Part shown: in pieces, positions 1-5,901 of the stretch
Position numbering within the stretch: position 1 is the stretch's first letter
Layout of the letters: each line of letters opens with the position of its first letter
NCBI GenBank assembly: GCA_007122945.1
Contig: SKSP01000214.1
Span: 1-7,501, forward strand
DNA: 7,501 nt
DNA from: Ilumatobacteraceae bacterium
GTDB taxonomy: Bacteria; Actinomycetota; Acidimicrobiia; Acidimicrobiales; Ilumatobacteraceae
Direction: 5' to 3'
Position numbers and translations under genes: made by a program
Notes under the pieces: generated by a model
What the model was told of the DNA's origin: nothing
The model's database searches: none
The model's input: only the letters and a program-made list of their open reading frames with translations

Positions 1-26
1 GCGGATCCGGCCCACCGACCGGGTGA
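1..26 (+). CDS. 3' end of an upstream gene (partial)
   Basis: The frame that ends in TGA at 24-26 is open back to the window edge and would encode the tail G-S-G-P-P-T-G. Its stop overlaps the GTG start at 23 of the next gene in a GTGA arrangement, which is typical of translationally coupled genes in one operon. Only seven or eight codons are visible, so no product can be named. An operon partner of the following glycoside hydrolase, such as a transport component or another carbohydrate enzyme, is likely by position only. The alternative is that this is plain upstream sequence and the hydrolase starts further upstream, since its frame is also open to the edge. Confidence 0.35.
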
Positions 27-2209
27 CGCGGCGCGCGACACTTGCGCCCGTGCACATCGCCTCCCCCACCGGTCCGTCGGTCGACGTCGCCGACGATGCG
101 ACGGTCCACGTCGCCTGGGACGAACCCGACTGGTTCGGGCCCGGACGCCTCGTGCTCCCCGAGCACGTCGTCCACGGCGCCGATCTGAGCACCACCGTTG
201 CCGTCGACCCCGAACACGGCCACCTCGTGTTCCGGATCGAGGCCCACCGCGACCTCGACGGCCTCGCCTCCGGCACGTTCGAACGGCCGGGTGTCGGGTG
301 GCCCGTCTTCTCCCCCGCCGACCGTGGCGCCGACGGGATCGACCCCGCCGCTCGGGCGCTCGCCTTCCTCGGGTGCGAGTTCGCCCTCCCGACCCGGGCC
401 CGCGCCGACCTCGACGGGTGGCCGACCCTGCCCGGGCGTCCGGCCACCGCCTGGCCGTTGCTCGTGCGCGCCGCCGACGGTCGCACGCTCGTGCTGGCAC
501 CGCTCGACGCGTTCCACGAGCAGATCATCGGCATCGGCGGCGGCACGCTGCGCTGCGGTTGGCACGGCGACCTCGACACCGTCCCCGCCGGATTCGCGAC
601 CGAACTGGCGCTGATCGCCGGCGACGGCCCGCGGGCGTGTCTCGACGCGTGGGGTCGCCTGCTGCTCGACCGGGCCGGCACGCGCCGACCCGGCCGGCGC
701 GCCGACGCGCTGACGACCCGGCCCTCGTACTGGACCGACAACGGCGCCGCCTACTGGTACCGGACCGAGCCCGGTCACGATGCCGCGGGTTCCGTCGTCG
801 CCGCGGTGGACGACCTACGAGTGCGGGGCGTCCCGCTCGGCGCGGTGCAGCTCGACTCCTGGTGGTACCCGCACGCCGCGACGCGGCCGTTCGACACCGA
901 CGAGTGGGAGGTCCCGCCGACGCCGATGATCGCGTGGGAGGAGCGGCCCGACGTGCTCCCAGACGGGATCGCGGATCTCCGCCGGCGCCTCGGCGACCCA
1001 CCGCTCGTCGCCCACATCCGTCACCTCGCCGCCGCCGCGCCGATGTGCGGGGAGGTGCCGGTCGCGATCGACGGCGACCATGCGATCCCGACGACACCGA
1101 CTGCATACGAGCGCTGGCTCGACCAATGCGTCACCTGGGGGGTCGAGACGTTCGAGCACGACTGGCTCGTCGAGGCGTTCCACCGGAACCGCTGGCTGCG
1201 CGAGCGACCGGGGCGGGCGCGCGCGTGGCAGGAGGGCATCGACGCCGCCGCCCGCGACCGGGGCATCACGCTGCAGTGGTGCATGGCGACCCCGGCCGAC
1301 TTCGCCCGGACCACGACGCTCACGCAGGTGACGTCGATCCGGACGTCGGGCGACCACGGCTACATGATCACGCCCGGCCAGCTGTGGGCGTGGTTCCTCA
1401 CGACGAACGCGCTGGCACGGTCGCTCGGGCTCACGCCGTTCAAGGACGTGTTCCGCGCCGATCCCGACGTGGCGGGCAACCTCGGCGAGCCCGAGGCCCT
1501 GCTCTCGGTGCTCTCGACCGGGCCGGTGGGCCTCGGCGACCGGGTGGGGCGATTCGACGCCGACGTCGCGCGCCGGTGCTGCCGGGCGGACGGCGTGCTC
1601 GTCACCCCGGACGTCCCGGTCGCCGCGACCGACGGCGCGCTCCTCTCCCCCGACACCCGTCCGACCGAGCGACCGGTCGTGGCGGAGTGCTGGACCGATC
1701 ACGCGGTCGGCCGCTGGGGCTACGTGCTGGCCGCCCACTGCCGACCCGACGACCGGCCGGTGCGCGGGACGATCGACCTCGCCGAGCTCGGGGAGACGTC
1801 GCCGACCGGCGACGCGATCCTCTGGGACGGCCGCTCGGGAGCCGTCCGACGGGTCGGGCCCGCGCACTCCTGGGACGTCGAACTGGAGCGCGAGGGCTGG
1901 TGCTACCACCTGATCGCACCCGTTCTGGAGGGTGACATCGCCGTGATCGGCGACGTGACGAAGTTCGTTCCCGCCGGCGATGCGCGGATCGAGGTCGAGC
2001 CGGCCGGGGGTGGTGACGCCCACGCGGTCCGGATCGTCGTCAAGGGCGCCGGCGAGACGGTCACCGTGACGGGGTGGTCGACCCGGCGCCCACGAGCGGA
2101 GGGCGCGAGCGTCCGAGGCGACGTCCGGCACGACCCGGCGACCGGCGTGTGGCAGCTCGACGTGCACGTCCCGTCGCGCGGCTGGTCGTCGGTGCAGCTG
2201 CGGGCTTGA
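23..2209 (+). CDS. TIM-barrel glycoside hydrolase-like protein, GH36/alpha-galactosidase superfamily type
   Basis: This 728-residue protein has no signal peptide and is probably cytoplasmic. Residues 1-230 look like an N-terminal beta-sandwich. Residues 235-530 look like a TIM barrel: strand-like VQLDSWWY (274-282), FEHDW (377-381), LQWCMATP (417-424) and IRTSGDHGY (439-447) recur in barrel order. The C-terminal part to 728 is a beta domain. In clan GH-D enzymes (GH27, GH36) the nucleophile is an Asp ending a barrel strand and the acid/base Asp lies in a later R-x-S-(G)-D motif. Asp380 and Asp444 fit those roles, which is inference. Substrate is probably an alpha-galactoside or related alpha-linked sugar. 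The GTG at 23 is supported by the GTGA overlap with an upstream stop; GTG at 50 is an alternative. Overall similarity to classical GH36 is weak from memory, so a raffinose synthase-like or unassigned family member is possible. Confidence 0.6.
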   Translation: MTRRATLAPVHIASPTGPSVDVADDATVHVAWDEPDWFGPGRLVLPEHVVHGADLSTTVAVDPEHGHLVFRIEAHRDLDGLASGTFERPGVGWPVFSPADRGADGIDPAARALAFLGCEFALPTRARADLDGWPTLPGRPATAWPLLVRAADGRTLVLAPLDAFHEQIIGIGGGTLRCGWHGDLDTVPAGFATELALIAGDGPRACLDAWGRLLLDRAGTRRPGRRADALTTRPSYWTDNGAAYWYRTEPGHDAAGSVVAAVDDLRVRGVPLGAVQLDSWWYPHAATRPFDTDEWEVPPTPMIAWEERPDVLPDGIADLRRRLGDPPLVAHIRHLAAAAPMCGEVPVAIDGDHAIPTTPTAYERWLDQCVTWGVETFEHDWLVEAFHRNRWLRERPGRARAWQEGIDAAARDRGITLQWCMATPADFARTTTLTQVTSIRTSGDHGYMITPGQLWAWFLTTNALARSLGLTPFKDVFRADPDVAGNLGEPEALLSVLSTGPVGLGDRVGRFDADVARRCCRADGVLVTPDVPVAATDGALLSPDTRPTERPVVAECWTDHAVGRWGYVLAAHCRPDDRPVRGTIDLAELGETSPTGDAILWDGRSGAVRRVGPAHSWDVELEREGWCYHLIAPVLEGDIAVIGDVTKFVPAGDARIEVEPAGGGDAHAVRIVVKGAGETVTVTGWSTRRPRAEGASVRGDVRHDPATGVWQLDVHVPSRGWSSVQLRA

Positions 2210-2231
2210 CCGGGGTACCGGGACCACCGGC

Positions 2232-2867
2232 GTGTCAACATGGCCGTCGATGGAGGATCTCTACCGGCGCTTCCGCGACGGCGAACCCGATGCCGTCCGA
2301 GCCGTGTACCGACGCCACGCCGGCGCGGTCCTGACCGTCGCCCGGTCGATCGTCGGCGATCCGCAGCTCGCCGACGACGTCGTCCAGACCACGTTCCTCA
2401 AGGCCTGGCGAGCGGCGGCCACGTTCCAGGGCGAGCGCGAGCTGGCGCCGTGGCTGTACGCGATCGCGCGTCGAACCGCCATCGACGCGCTGCGCCACGA
2501 ACGGCGTCCGACCCGCGGCGATCACGAGCCGGAGATCGACGTCGCCGTGACACCGCTGTCGTTCGAGCGGACCTGGGAGCTCCACGAGATCCGCCGGGCG
2601 GTCGACGACCTGCCGCCCGACGAGCGCGAGGTCGTGCGACGAGCACACCTGGAGGGCCAGACCCACCAGCAGATCAGCACCGAGCTCGGGGTGCCACTCG
2701 GCACCGTCAAGTCCCGATCGAACCGGGCGCATCGACGCCTCGCGGCCGCGCTCGCCCACCTCCGGACCGTCGATCCCTCCATGGGCTCCGGCGGCACCGA
2801 GCGTGAGGGGTCGGCCGAGAACCGACCGTCCGGCCACGACGTACAGCACATCGAGGATCCCCGATGA
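2232..2867 (+). CDS. ECF-type RNA polymerase sigma factor
   Basis: A 211-residue sigma-70 family protein of group IV (ECF). Region 2 spans about residues 22-92. It includes DDVVQTTFLKAW (48-59), the region 2.2 core-binding motif, and the -10 recognition helix around PWLYAIARRTAIDALRHERR (73-92). Region 4 spans about 115-172 with DLPPDEREVV and the helix-turn-helix GQTHQQISTELGVPLGTVKS, which would contact the -35 element. Region 3 is absent, as expected for ECF factors. A disordered tail of about 35 residues follows. The GTG at 2232 lies 22 bp after the hydrolase stop; the ATG at 2250 (protein beginning MEDLYRRF) is an equally good start, and neither has a convincing ribosome site. The stop overlaps the next start (ATGA), and that gene encodes the partner anti-sigma factor. 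The activating signal cannot be read from sequence. Confidence 0.93.
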   Translation: MSTWPSMEDLYRRFRDGEPDAVRAVYRRHAGAVLTVARSIVGDPQLADDVVQTTFLKAWRAAATFQGERELAPWLYAIARRTAIDALRHERRPTRGDHEPEIDVAVTPLSFERTWELHEIRRAVDDLPPDEREVVRRAHLEGQTHQQISTELGVPLGTVKSRSNRAHRRLAAALAHLRTVDPSMGSGGTEREGSAENRPSGHDVQHIEDPR

Positions 2868-3493
2868 CCGAATCCGACGAAACGGGCACCGCCCTCGATC
2901 CCGAGCTGCAGTCGTTCCTCGCATCACGCTCGCTGTGGCACGAACCCGACCAGCGGCTCGAGGACGCCGTCGTCGCGGCCGTCGCGGACGCGGCCGCGGC
3001 CGAGCGGTCGCCCACGACCGGGTCGCCGGTCCGGCCCGGTGTCGTCACCGAGCGACGGATCCGCCCCCTGGTCACCCTCGCCGCCGCGGCCGCGGTGCTC
3101 GTCGTGACCGGCGCGGTCGTCGTCGGCGCCTCCACCGTGCTGCGCGGCGAGTCGGGCGGCGACGGGGTGGTGGTCGCCCTGGCAGCGACCACCGGCGACG
3201 CGTCGATCGCGCCCGACGCGGAACCCACGGCGATGGTCGACACCACCCCGACCGGGGTCCGCATCGTCCTCGACACCGCCGACTTCCCGCCGGCGCCGGA
3301 CGGCGCCTACTACCAGGTGTGGCTCGTCAACGACGACGACCGCGTCAGCGCCGGCACGTTCCTCGGCGGTGGTAGTGGTCGCATCGAGCTGTGGTGCGGG
3401 GTGGACGACCCCGGGTACCGGACGGTCGCCGTCACCATCGAGGTCCCGCACGACGACGGCACCGTGGTCCTCGAGGGCCACATGCACGACTGA
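2864..3493 (+). CDS. Membrane anti-sigma factor with RskA-like C-terminal domain
   Basis: A 209-residue single-pass membrane protein expected to sequester the preceding ECF sigma factor. The N-terminal cytoplasmic part (1-65) is acidic and Ala-rich. One hydrophobic segment lies at about 67-90 after an Arg pair (TERRIRP). The outer domain (100-209) carries the pattern of the anti-sigma-K factor RskA domain: a YYQVWLV strand (149-155), a following G-T-F-L-G turn (164-168), then the strands RTVAVTIEV (186-194). The zinc-binding H-x3-C-x2-C motif of many anti-sigma factors is absent; the only Cys is C178, in the outer domain. The ATGA overlap with the sigma stop implies coupled translation and fixed stoichiometry. 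Release would be expected by regulated proteolysis as for RskA, which is family knowledge. Sigma-factor binding by the N-terminus is inferred from gene order. Confidence 0.85.
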   Translation: MTESDETGTALDPELQSFLASRSLWHEPDQRLEDAVVAAVADAAAAERSPTTGSPVRPGVVTERRIRPLVTLAAAAAVLVVTGAVVVGASTVLRGESGGDGVVVALAATTGDASIAPDAEPTAMVDTTPTGVRIVLDTADFPPAPDGAYYQVWLVNDDDRVSAGTFLGGGSGRIELWCGVDDPGYRTVAVTIEVPHDDGTVVLEGHMHD

Positions 3494-3507
3494 TCCGCGC
3501 CCCGGGA

Positions 3508-3533
3508 CGCGATCGCCGACGGGACCGATCGCG
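3508..3533. terminator. Candidate hairpin between convergent genes
   Basis: CGCGATCG (3508-3515) and CGATCGCG (3526-3533) form a perfect 8-bp inverted repeat with a 10-nt loop. A competing 7-bp pair, CGCCGAC (3514-3520) with GTCGGCG (3534-3540), overlaps it. The site lies in the 66-bp gap between the stops of the anti-sigma gene and deoA, where a bidirectional terminator is expected. There is no T-tract on either side, so intrinsic termination is uncertain. Confidence 0.35.
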
Positions 3534-3559
3534 GTCGGCGCCCGGCGACGAGATCTCGG

Positions 3560-4888
3560 TCAGCCGCCCACCACGTAGGCGGACCGCAACTCGGCCGCCG
3601 CCCGCTCGGCCGCGGCCTCGCTGCGCGCGTGCACGACGCCGAGCGGCACGTCCGGGCCGACCTCGTCACCCAGCTCGGCCAACGCCGTCAGGCCGACGGC
3701 GGCGTCGACCGGGTCCTGCGGACGGGTGCGGCCGCCGCCGAGCGTCACGACGACGAGCCCGACACCCCGGGTGTCGACGCCGGTCACCGGACCGGCCCGA
3801 TCGGGGTGCACGGCGACCTGCACGGCCGCGGCCTCGAGGTGGGCCTCGGGCCGGTCGACCAGGTCGGTCGGCCCACCGAGCGCGGCGACCATCGCGGCGA
3901 ACCGCTCGGTGGCGGCACCCGATGCGAACGCCGCCTCGATGCGCCGGCGACCCTCGTCGGCCCCCTCGACGAGTCCGGCGAGCACGAGCATCTCGGCGCC
4001 GAGCGCGACGACGATCTCGTGCATGCGGGACTCGCGCCGCCGGCCCGTCAGGTGGTCGATCGCGTACCGGACCTCGAGGGCGTTGCCGGCGACCGACGCC
4101 AGCGGCTGGTCCATGTCGGTGAGCAGTGCGACGGCGGGCAGACCGGCCCCGCCGGCGACCTCGACGAGCGAGTCGGCGAGCTCCTGGGCGGCGGGGCGGG
4201 TCGCCATGAAGGCCCCGTTGCCGAACTTGACGTCGATCGCCAGGCCGCCCAGGCCGGCCGCCAGCTTCTTCGACAGGATCGACGCGGTGATGAGGGGCAC
4301 GGACTCGACCGTCGCCGTCACGTCGCGGATCGCGTACAGACGCTTGTCGGCGGGCGCGAGGTCGTCGGTCTGGCCGATGATGGCGCACCCGACGTCGGTG
4401 ACGACCCGGCGGAACAGGTCGCGGTCCGGCATCGCCGAATAACCCGGGATCGAACCCATCTTGTCGAGCGTCCCGCCCGTGTGGCCGAGACCGCGACCCG
4501 AGATCATGGGCACGAAGGCCCCGCACGCGGCGACCGCCGGAGCGAGCATCAGGCTGACGGTGTCGCCGACCCCGCCGGTCGAGTGCTTGTCGACCACGGG
4601 CCCGTCGAGGTCGTCCCACGTCAGGATCGCGCCGCTGCGCATCATCGCCGTGGTCAGCGCGACGCACTCGTCGCGCGACATCCCGCGGAAGAACACGGCC
4701 ATCGCGAACGCGGCGGCCTGCCCCTCCGTGACGCTGCCGTCGACGATGCCGGCGACGAAGCGGTCGACGTCGGCCGCGGCGAGCGGTCGGTCGTCCCGCT
4801 TCGCCCTGATGATCTCCTGGGGGATGATCTCCTGGGGGATCGGCTCTCGGGGGATCGGCTCTCGGGGGATCGGCTCTCGGGGTTGCAC
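3560..4888 (-). CDS. deoA: Thymidine / pyrimidine-nucleoside phosphorylase
   Basis: A 442-residue member of the thymidine phosphorylase family, which splits thymidine (or other pyrimidine nucleosides) with phosphate to give base and (deoxy)ribose-1-phosphate in the cytoplasm. The phosphate-binding KHSTGGVGD is at 101-109, followed by GRGLGHTGGTLDKM (131-144). The base-binding triad that I recall as R171, S186 and K190 in E. coli DeoA aligns to R188, S203 and K207, in the segments YAIRDVTATV and SILSKK. The C-terminal alpha/beta domain runs from about 340. The usual DeoA N-terminus (x-QEIIRxKRDG) begins only at about residue 23. The preceding residues 3-27 are encoded by a 15-bp tandem repeat, an oddity treated separately. 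GTG at 4888 has a purine-rich ribosome site (GGGAGAGAG at 4903-4895), and no ATG, GTG or TTG lies between the repeat and the conserved sequence, so the extension is likely translated. It lies 52 bp downstream of deoC and is probably co-transcribed with it. DeoA and the Pdp subclass cannot be separated with certainty. Confidence 0.93.
   Translation of the reverse strand: MQPREPIPREPIPREPIPQEIIPQEIIRAKRDDRPLAAADVDRFVAGIVDGSVTEGQAAAFAMAVFFRGMSRDECVALTTAMMRSGAILTWDDLDGPVVDKHSTGGVGDTVSLMLAPAVAACGAFVPMISGRGLGHTGGTLDKMGSIPGYSAMPDRDLFRRVVTDVGCAIIGQTDDLAPADKRLYAIRDVTATVESVPLITASILSKKLAAGLGGLAIDVKFGNGAFMATRPAAQELADSLVEVAGGAGLPAVALLTDMDQPLASVAGNALEVRYAIDHLTGRRRESRMHEIVVALGAEMLVLAGLVEGADEGRRRIEAAFASGAATERFAAMVAALGGPTDLVDRPEAHLEAAAVQVAVHPDRAGPVTGVDTRGVGLVVVTLGGGRTRPQDPVDAAVGLTALAELGDEVGPDVPLGVVHARSEAAAERAAAELRSAYVVGG
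4808..4882 (-). repeat. 15-bp tandem repeat, five units, encoding the DeoA N-terminal extension
   Basis: On the plus strand there are two identical units GATGATCTCCTGGGG (4808-4822, 4823-4837) and three identical units GATCGGCTCTCGGGG (4838-4852, 4853-4867, 4868-4882). Read on the minus strand they encode PREPI three times and then PQEII twice. The last PQEII is part of the conserved QEIIR motif of DeoA, so the array appears to have grown from the conserved N-terminus outward. The unit length keeps the frame. The two unit types share the ends GAT and GGGG and the central TCTC/CTC portion, which suggests a common origin followed by divergence and a second expansion. Confidence 0.95.
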
Positions 4889-4894
4889 GTCGGT

Positions 4895-4903
4895 CTCTCT
4901 CCC
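4895..4903 (-). promoter_or_regulatory. Ribosome binding site of deoA
   Basis: The minus strand reads GGGAGAGAG six bases before the GTG at 4888. It is the only purine-rich site near the deoA start. It supports translation beginning upstream of the 15-bp repeat array and so inclusion of the repeat in the protein. Confidence 0.6.
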
Positions 4904-4916
4904 GTCGTCGGATCGT

Positions 4917-4964
4917 TCGGTACCCGTCTCGGTACCCGTCTCAGTAGCCGTCTCGGTACCCGTC
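4917..4964 (-). repeat. 12-bp tandem repeat, four units, spanning the deoC stop codon
   Basis: The plus-strand unit is TCGGTACCCGTC. Copies at 4917-4928, 4929-4940 and 4953-4964 are identical; the copy at 4941-4952 differs at two bases. On the minus strand each unit reads GAC GGG TAC CGA (D-G-Y-R). The variant copy reads GAC GGC TAC TGA, so one change is silent and the other converts the Arg codon to the deoC stop. Two copies are therefore coding and two lie in the deoC-deoA gap. Confidence 0.95.
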
Positions 4965-5762
4965 GCCGGGCGACGTCGGGGCGTCGCCGACGACGACCGC
5001 GAGCAGCGCGTCGAGGAGGCCGCTGGCCCCGAACCGGAACGTGCTCGGGCTCGCCCAGCCGTCGCCCATCACGGCATCGGCGAGATCCAGGTACCGAGCC
5101 GCATCGGCCGCGGTGCGAATCCCGCCGGACGGCTTGATCCCGACGGCCCGGTCGGTGGAGGAGATCACGGCGAGCATCGCGCCGACGGCCTCGGGCGTGG
5201 CGGAGCGCTCGGTCTTGCCGGTGGAGGTCTTCACGAAGTCGGCGCCGTGCTCGACGGCGAACCGGGCCGCCCGGGCGACGGCATCGGTGTCGGGCAGTTC
5301 GCCCGTCTCGAGGATCACCTTCATCGTCGCGCCCCCCGTGCCACAGGTCCGCCGGACGGCATCGAGGACGGCCGCGGCGCGCGCCGTGTCGCCGCCCAGC
5401 CAGGCCAGGTACGGGAGCACGACATCGATCTCGTCGGCACCGTCGGCGAGCGCCCGCTCGGTCAGCACGCCCACGGCGAACGGGCGATCGGTCCCGGCGG
5501 GGAAGTTCACCACCGTCGCCACCCGCACCGACGAGTCGGCGAGCGCCTGCGCGGCGACGCGGACGAAGTCGGGCCACACGCACACCGCGGCCGTGCCGTG
5601 CTCCCGGGCCCGTCCGCACAACGACTCCACCGCATCGGCCGTGCTGTGGTCGTCGAGGTCGGTGAGGTCGATCAGGCGGATGGCCCGCCGGGCGGCCGCG
5701 ACCGACGCATCGACCGGTGGATCGACCGGTGCACCGTCCGCGCTCGCCTCGACCACGACCAC
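4941..5762 (-). CDS. deoC: Deoxyribose-phosphate aldolase
   Basis: A 273-residue class I aldolase (DERA) that cleaves 2-deoxyribose-5-phosphate to acetaldehyde and glyceraldehyde-3-phosphate in the cytoplasm, the last step of deoxynucleoside breakdown. It follows the E. coli DeoC pattern: LIDLTDL (30-36), ATVVNFPAG (82-90), GADEIDVV (108-115) with the proton-relay Asp at 113, FVKTSTGK (176-183) with the Schiff-base Lys178, and VGIKPSGGIRT (207-217) with the second active-site Lys210. The phosphate-binding RFGASGLL is at 243-250. The C-terminus ends in Tyr, as in E. coli DeoC (ends S-S-Y), but this tail is made of 12-bp repeat units (DGYR, DGY). The GTG at 5762 gives the longest form; GTG at 5756 is an alternative. 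The first 20 residues contain a 12-bp duplication and are not conserved. deoA follows after 52 bp, indicating a deoC-deoA operon. Confidence 0.95.
   Translation of the reverse strand: MVVVEASADGAPVDPPVDASVAAARRAIRLIDLTDLDDHSTADAVESLCGRAREHGTAAVCVWPDFVRVAAQALADSSVRVATVVNFPAGTDRPFAVGVLTERALADGADEIDVVLPYLAWLGGDTARAAAVLDAVRRTCGTGGATMKVILETGELPDTDAVARAARFAVEHGADFVKTSTGKTERSATPEAVGAMLAVISSTDRAVGIKPSGGIRTAADAARYLDLADAVMGDGWASPSTFRFGASGLLDALLAVVVGDAPTSPGDGYRDGY
5709..5732 (-). repeat. 12-bp tandem duplication near the deoC start
   Basis: ATCGACCGGTGG (5709-5720) is followed directly by ATCGACCGGTGC (5721-5732), 11 of 12 bases identical. On the minus strand it encodes A-P-V-D followed by P-P-V-D in the non-conserved N-terminus of DeoC. 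The frame is preserved. Confidence 0.8.
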
Positions 5763-5768
5763 AACCTA
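5763..5768 (-). promoter_or_regulatory. Possible -10 element of the deoC-deoA operon
   Basis: The minus strand reads TAGGTT, which fits the actinobacterial TAnnnT -10 form. It is followed by six bases and then the GTG at 5756, so transcription could begin on the start codon and give a leaderless mRNA. No clear -35 hexamer lies 17-18 bp upstream. This is a weak, position-based call. Confidence 0.25.
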
Positions 5769-5865
5769 GCGGTGACACGACGACCGCCGATTCCGCGGTG
5801 GGTCCCGTTCACTCGGCGACCACGTTCGTCGTCAGAACCGAACGGGCTGTTTGACCGCGGTGGCC

Positions 5866-5879
5866 TGTAAGCGCTTTCA
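5866..5879 (+). promoter_or_regulatory. LacI-family operator upstream of lacI
   Basis: TGTAAGCGCTTTCA is a near-palindrome around a central CG and matches the general LacI/CcpA-type operator form (TG-N-AA-N-CG-N-TT-N-CA). It lies 22 bp before the repressor ATG at 5902 and within about 110 bp of the divergent deoC start. A TTGACC at 5851-5856 could be a -35 element; a -10 placed 17 bp downstream would lie inside the operator, which would give repression by occlusion. A copy differing at one base, in the opposite orientation, is found at 7013-7026. Confidence 0.8.
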
Positions 5880-5886
5880 TGGTCGT

Positions 5887-5893
5887 GGGAGGG
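5887..5893 (+). promoter_or_regulatory. Ribosome binding site of the LacI regulator
   Basis: GGGAGGG lies eight bases before the ATG at 5902. It fixes the start there and excludes the in-frame TTG at 5851, from which translation would read through the operator. Confidence 0.8.
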
Positions 5894-5901
5894 ATCACGA
5901 C

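Noticed and set aside
298..1935. Long plus-strand open frame over the glycoside hydrolase gene
   Set aside because: The translation is dominated by Arg, Pro and Ala without domain motifs, as expected for an out-of-frame reading of high-GC coding DNA.
4808..4964. CRISPR-like or iteron array at the deoC-deoA junction
   Set aside because: The units are contiguous with no spacers, only 12 or 15 bp long, and largely coding; no cas or replication gene is nearby.
4886..4964. A frameshifted deoC-deoA fusion gene
   Set aside because: deoC has a proper stop that leaves a terminal Tyr, deoA has its own ribosome site and GTG, and both proteins are complete, so two separate genes are the simpler reading.
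3629..5137. A 502-codon plus-strand open frame opposite deoA and deoC
   Set aside because: It is an antisense shadow. Both genes beneath it have clear catalytic motifs on the minus strand.
5851..5901. TTG at 5851 as the start of the LacI regulator
   Set aside because: It would add 17 residues read from the operator and has no ribosome site; ATG at 5902 has GGGAGGG at the right distance.
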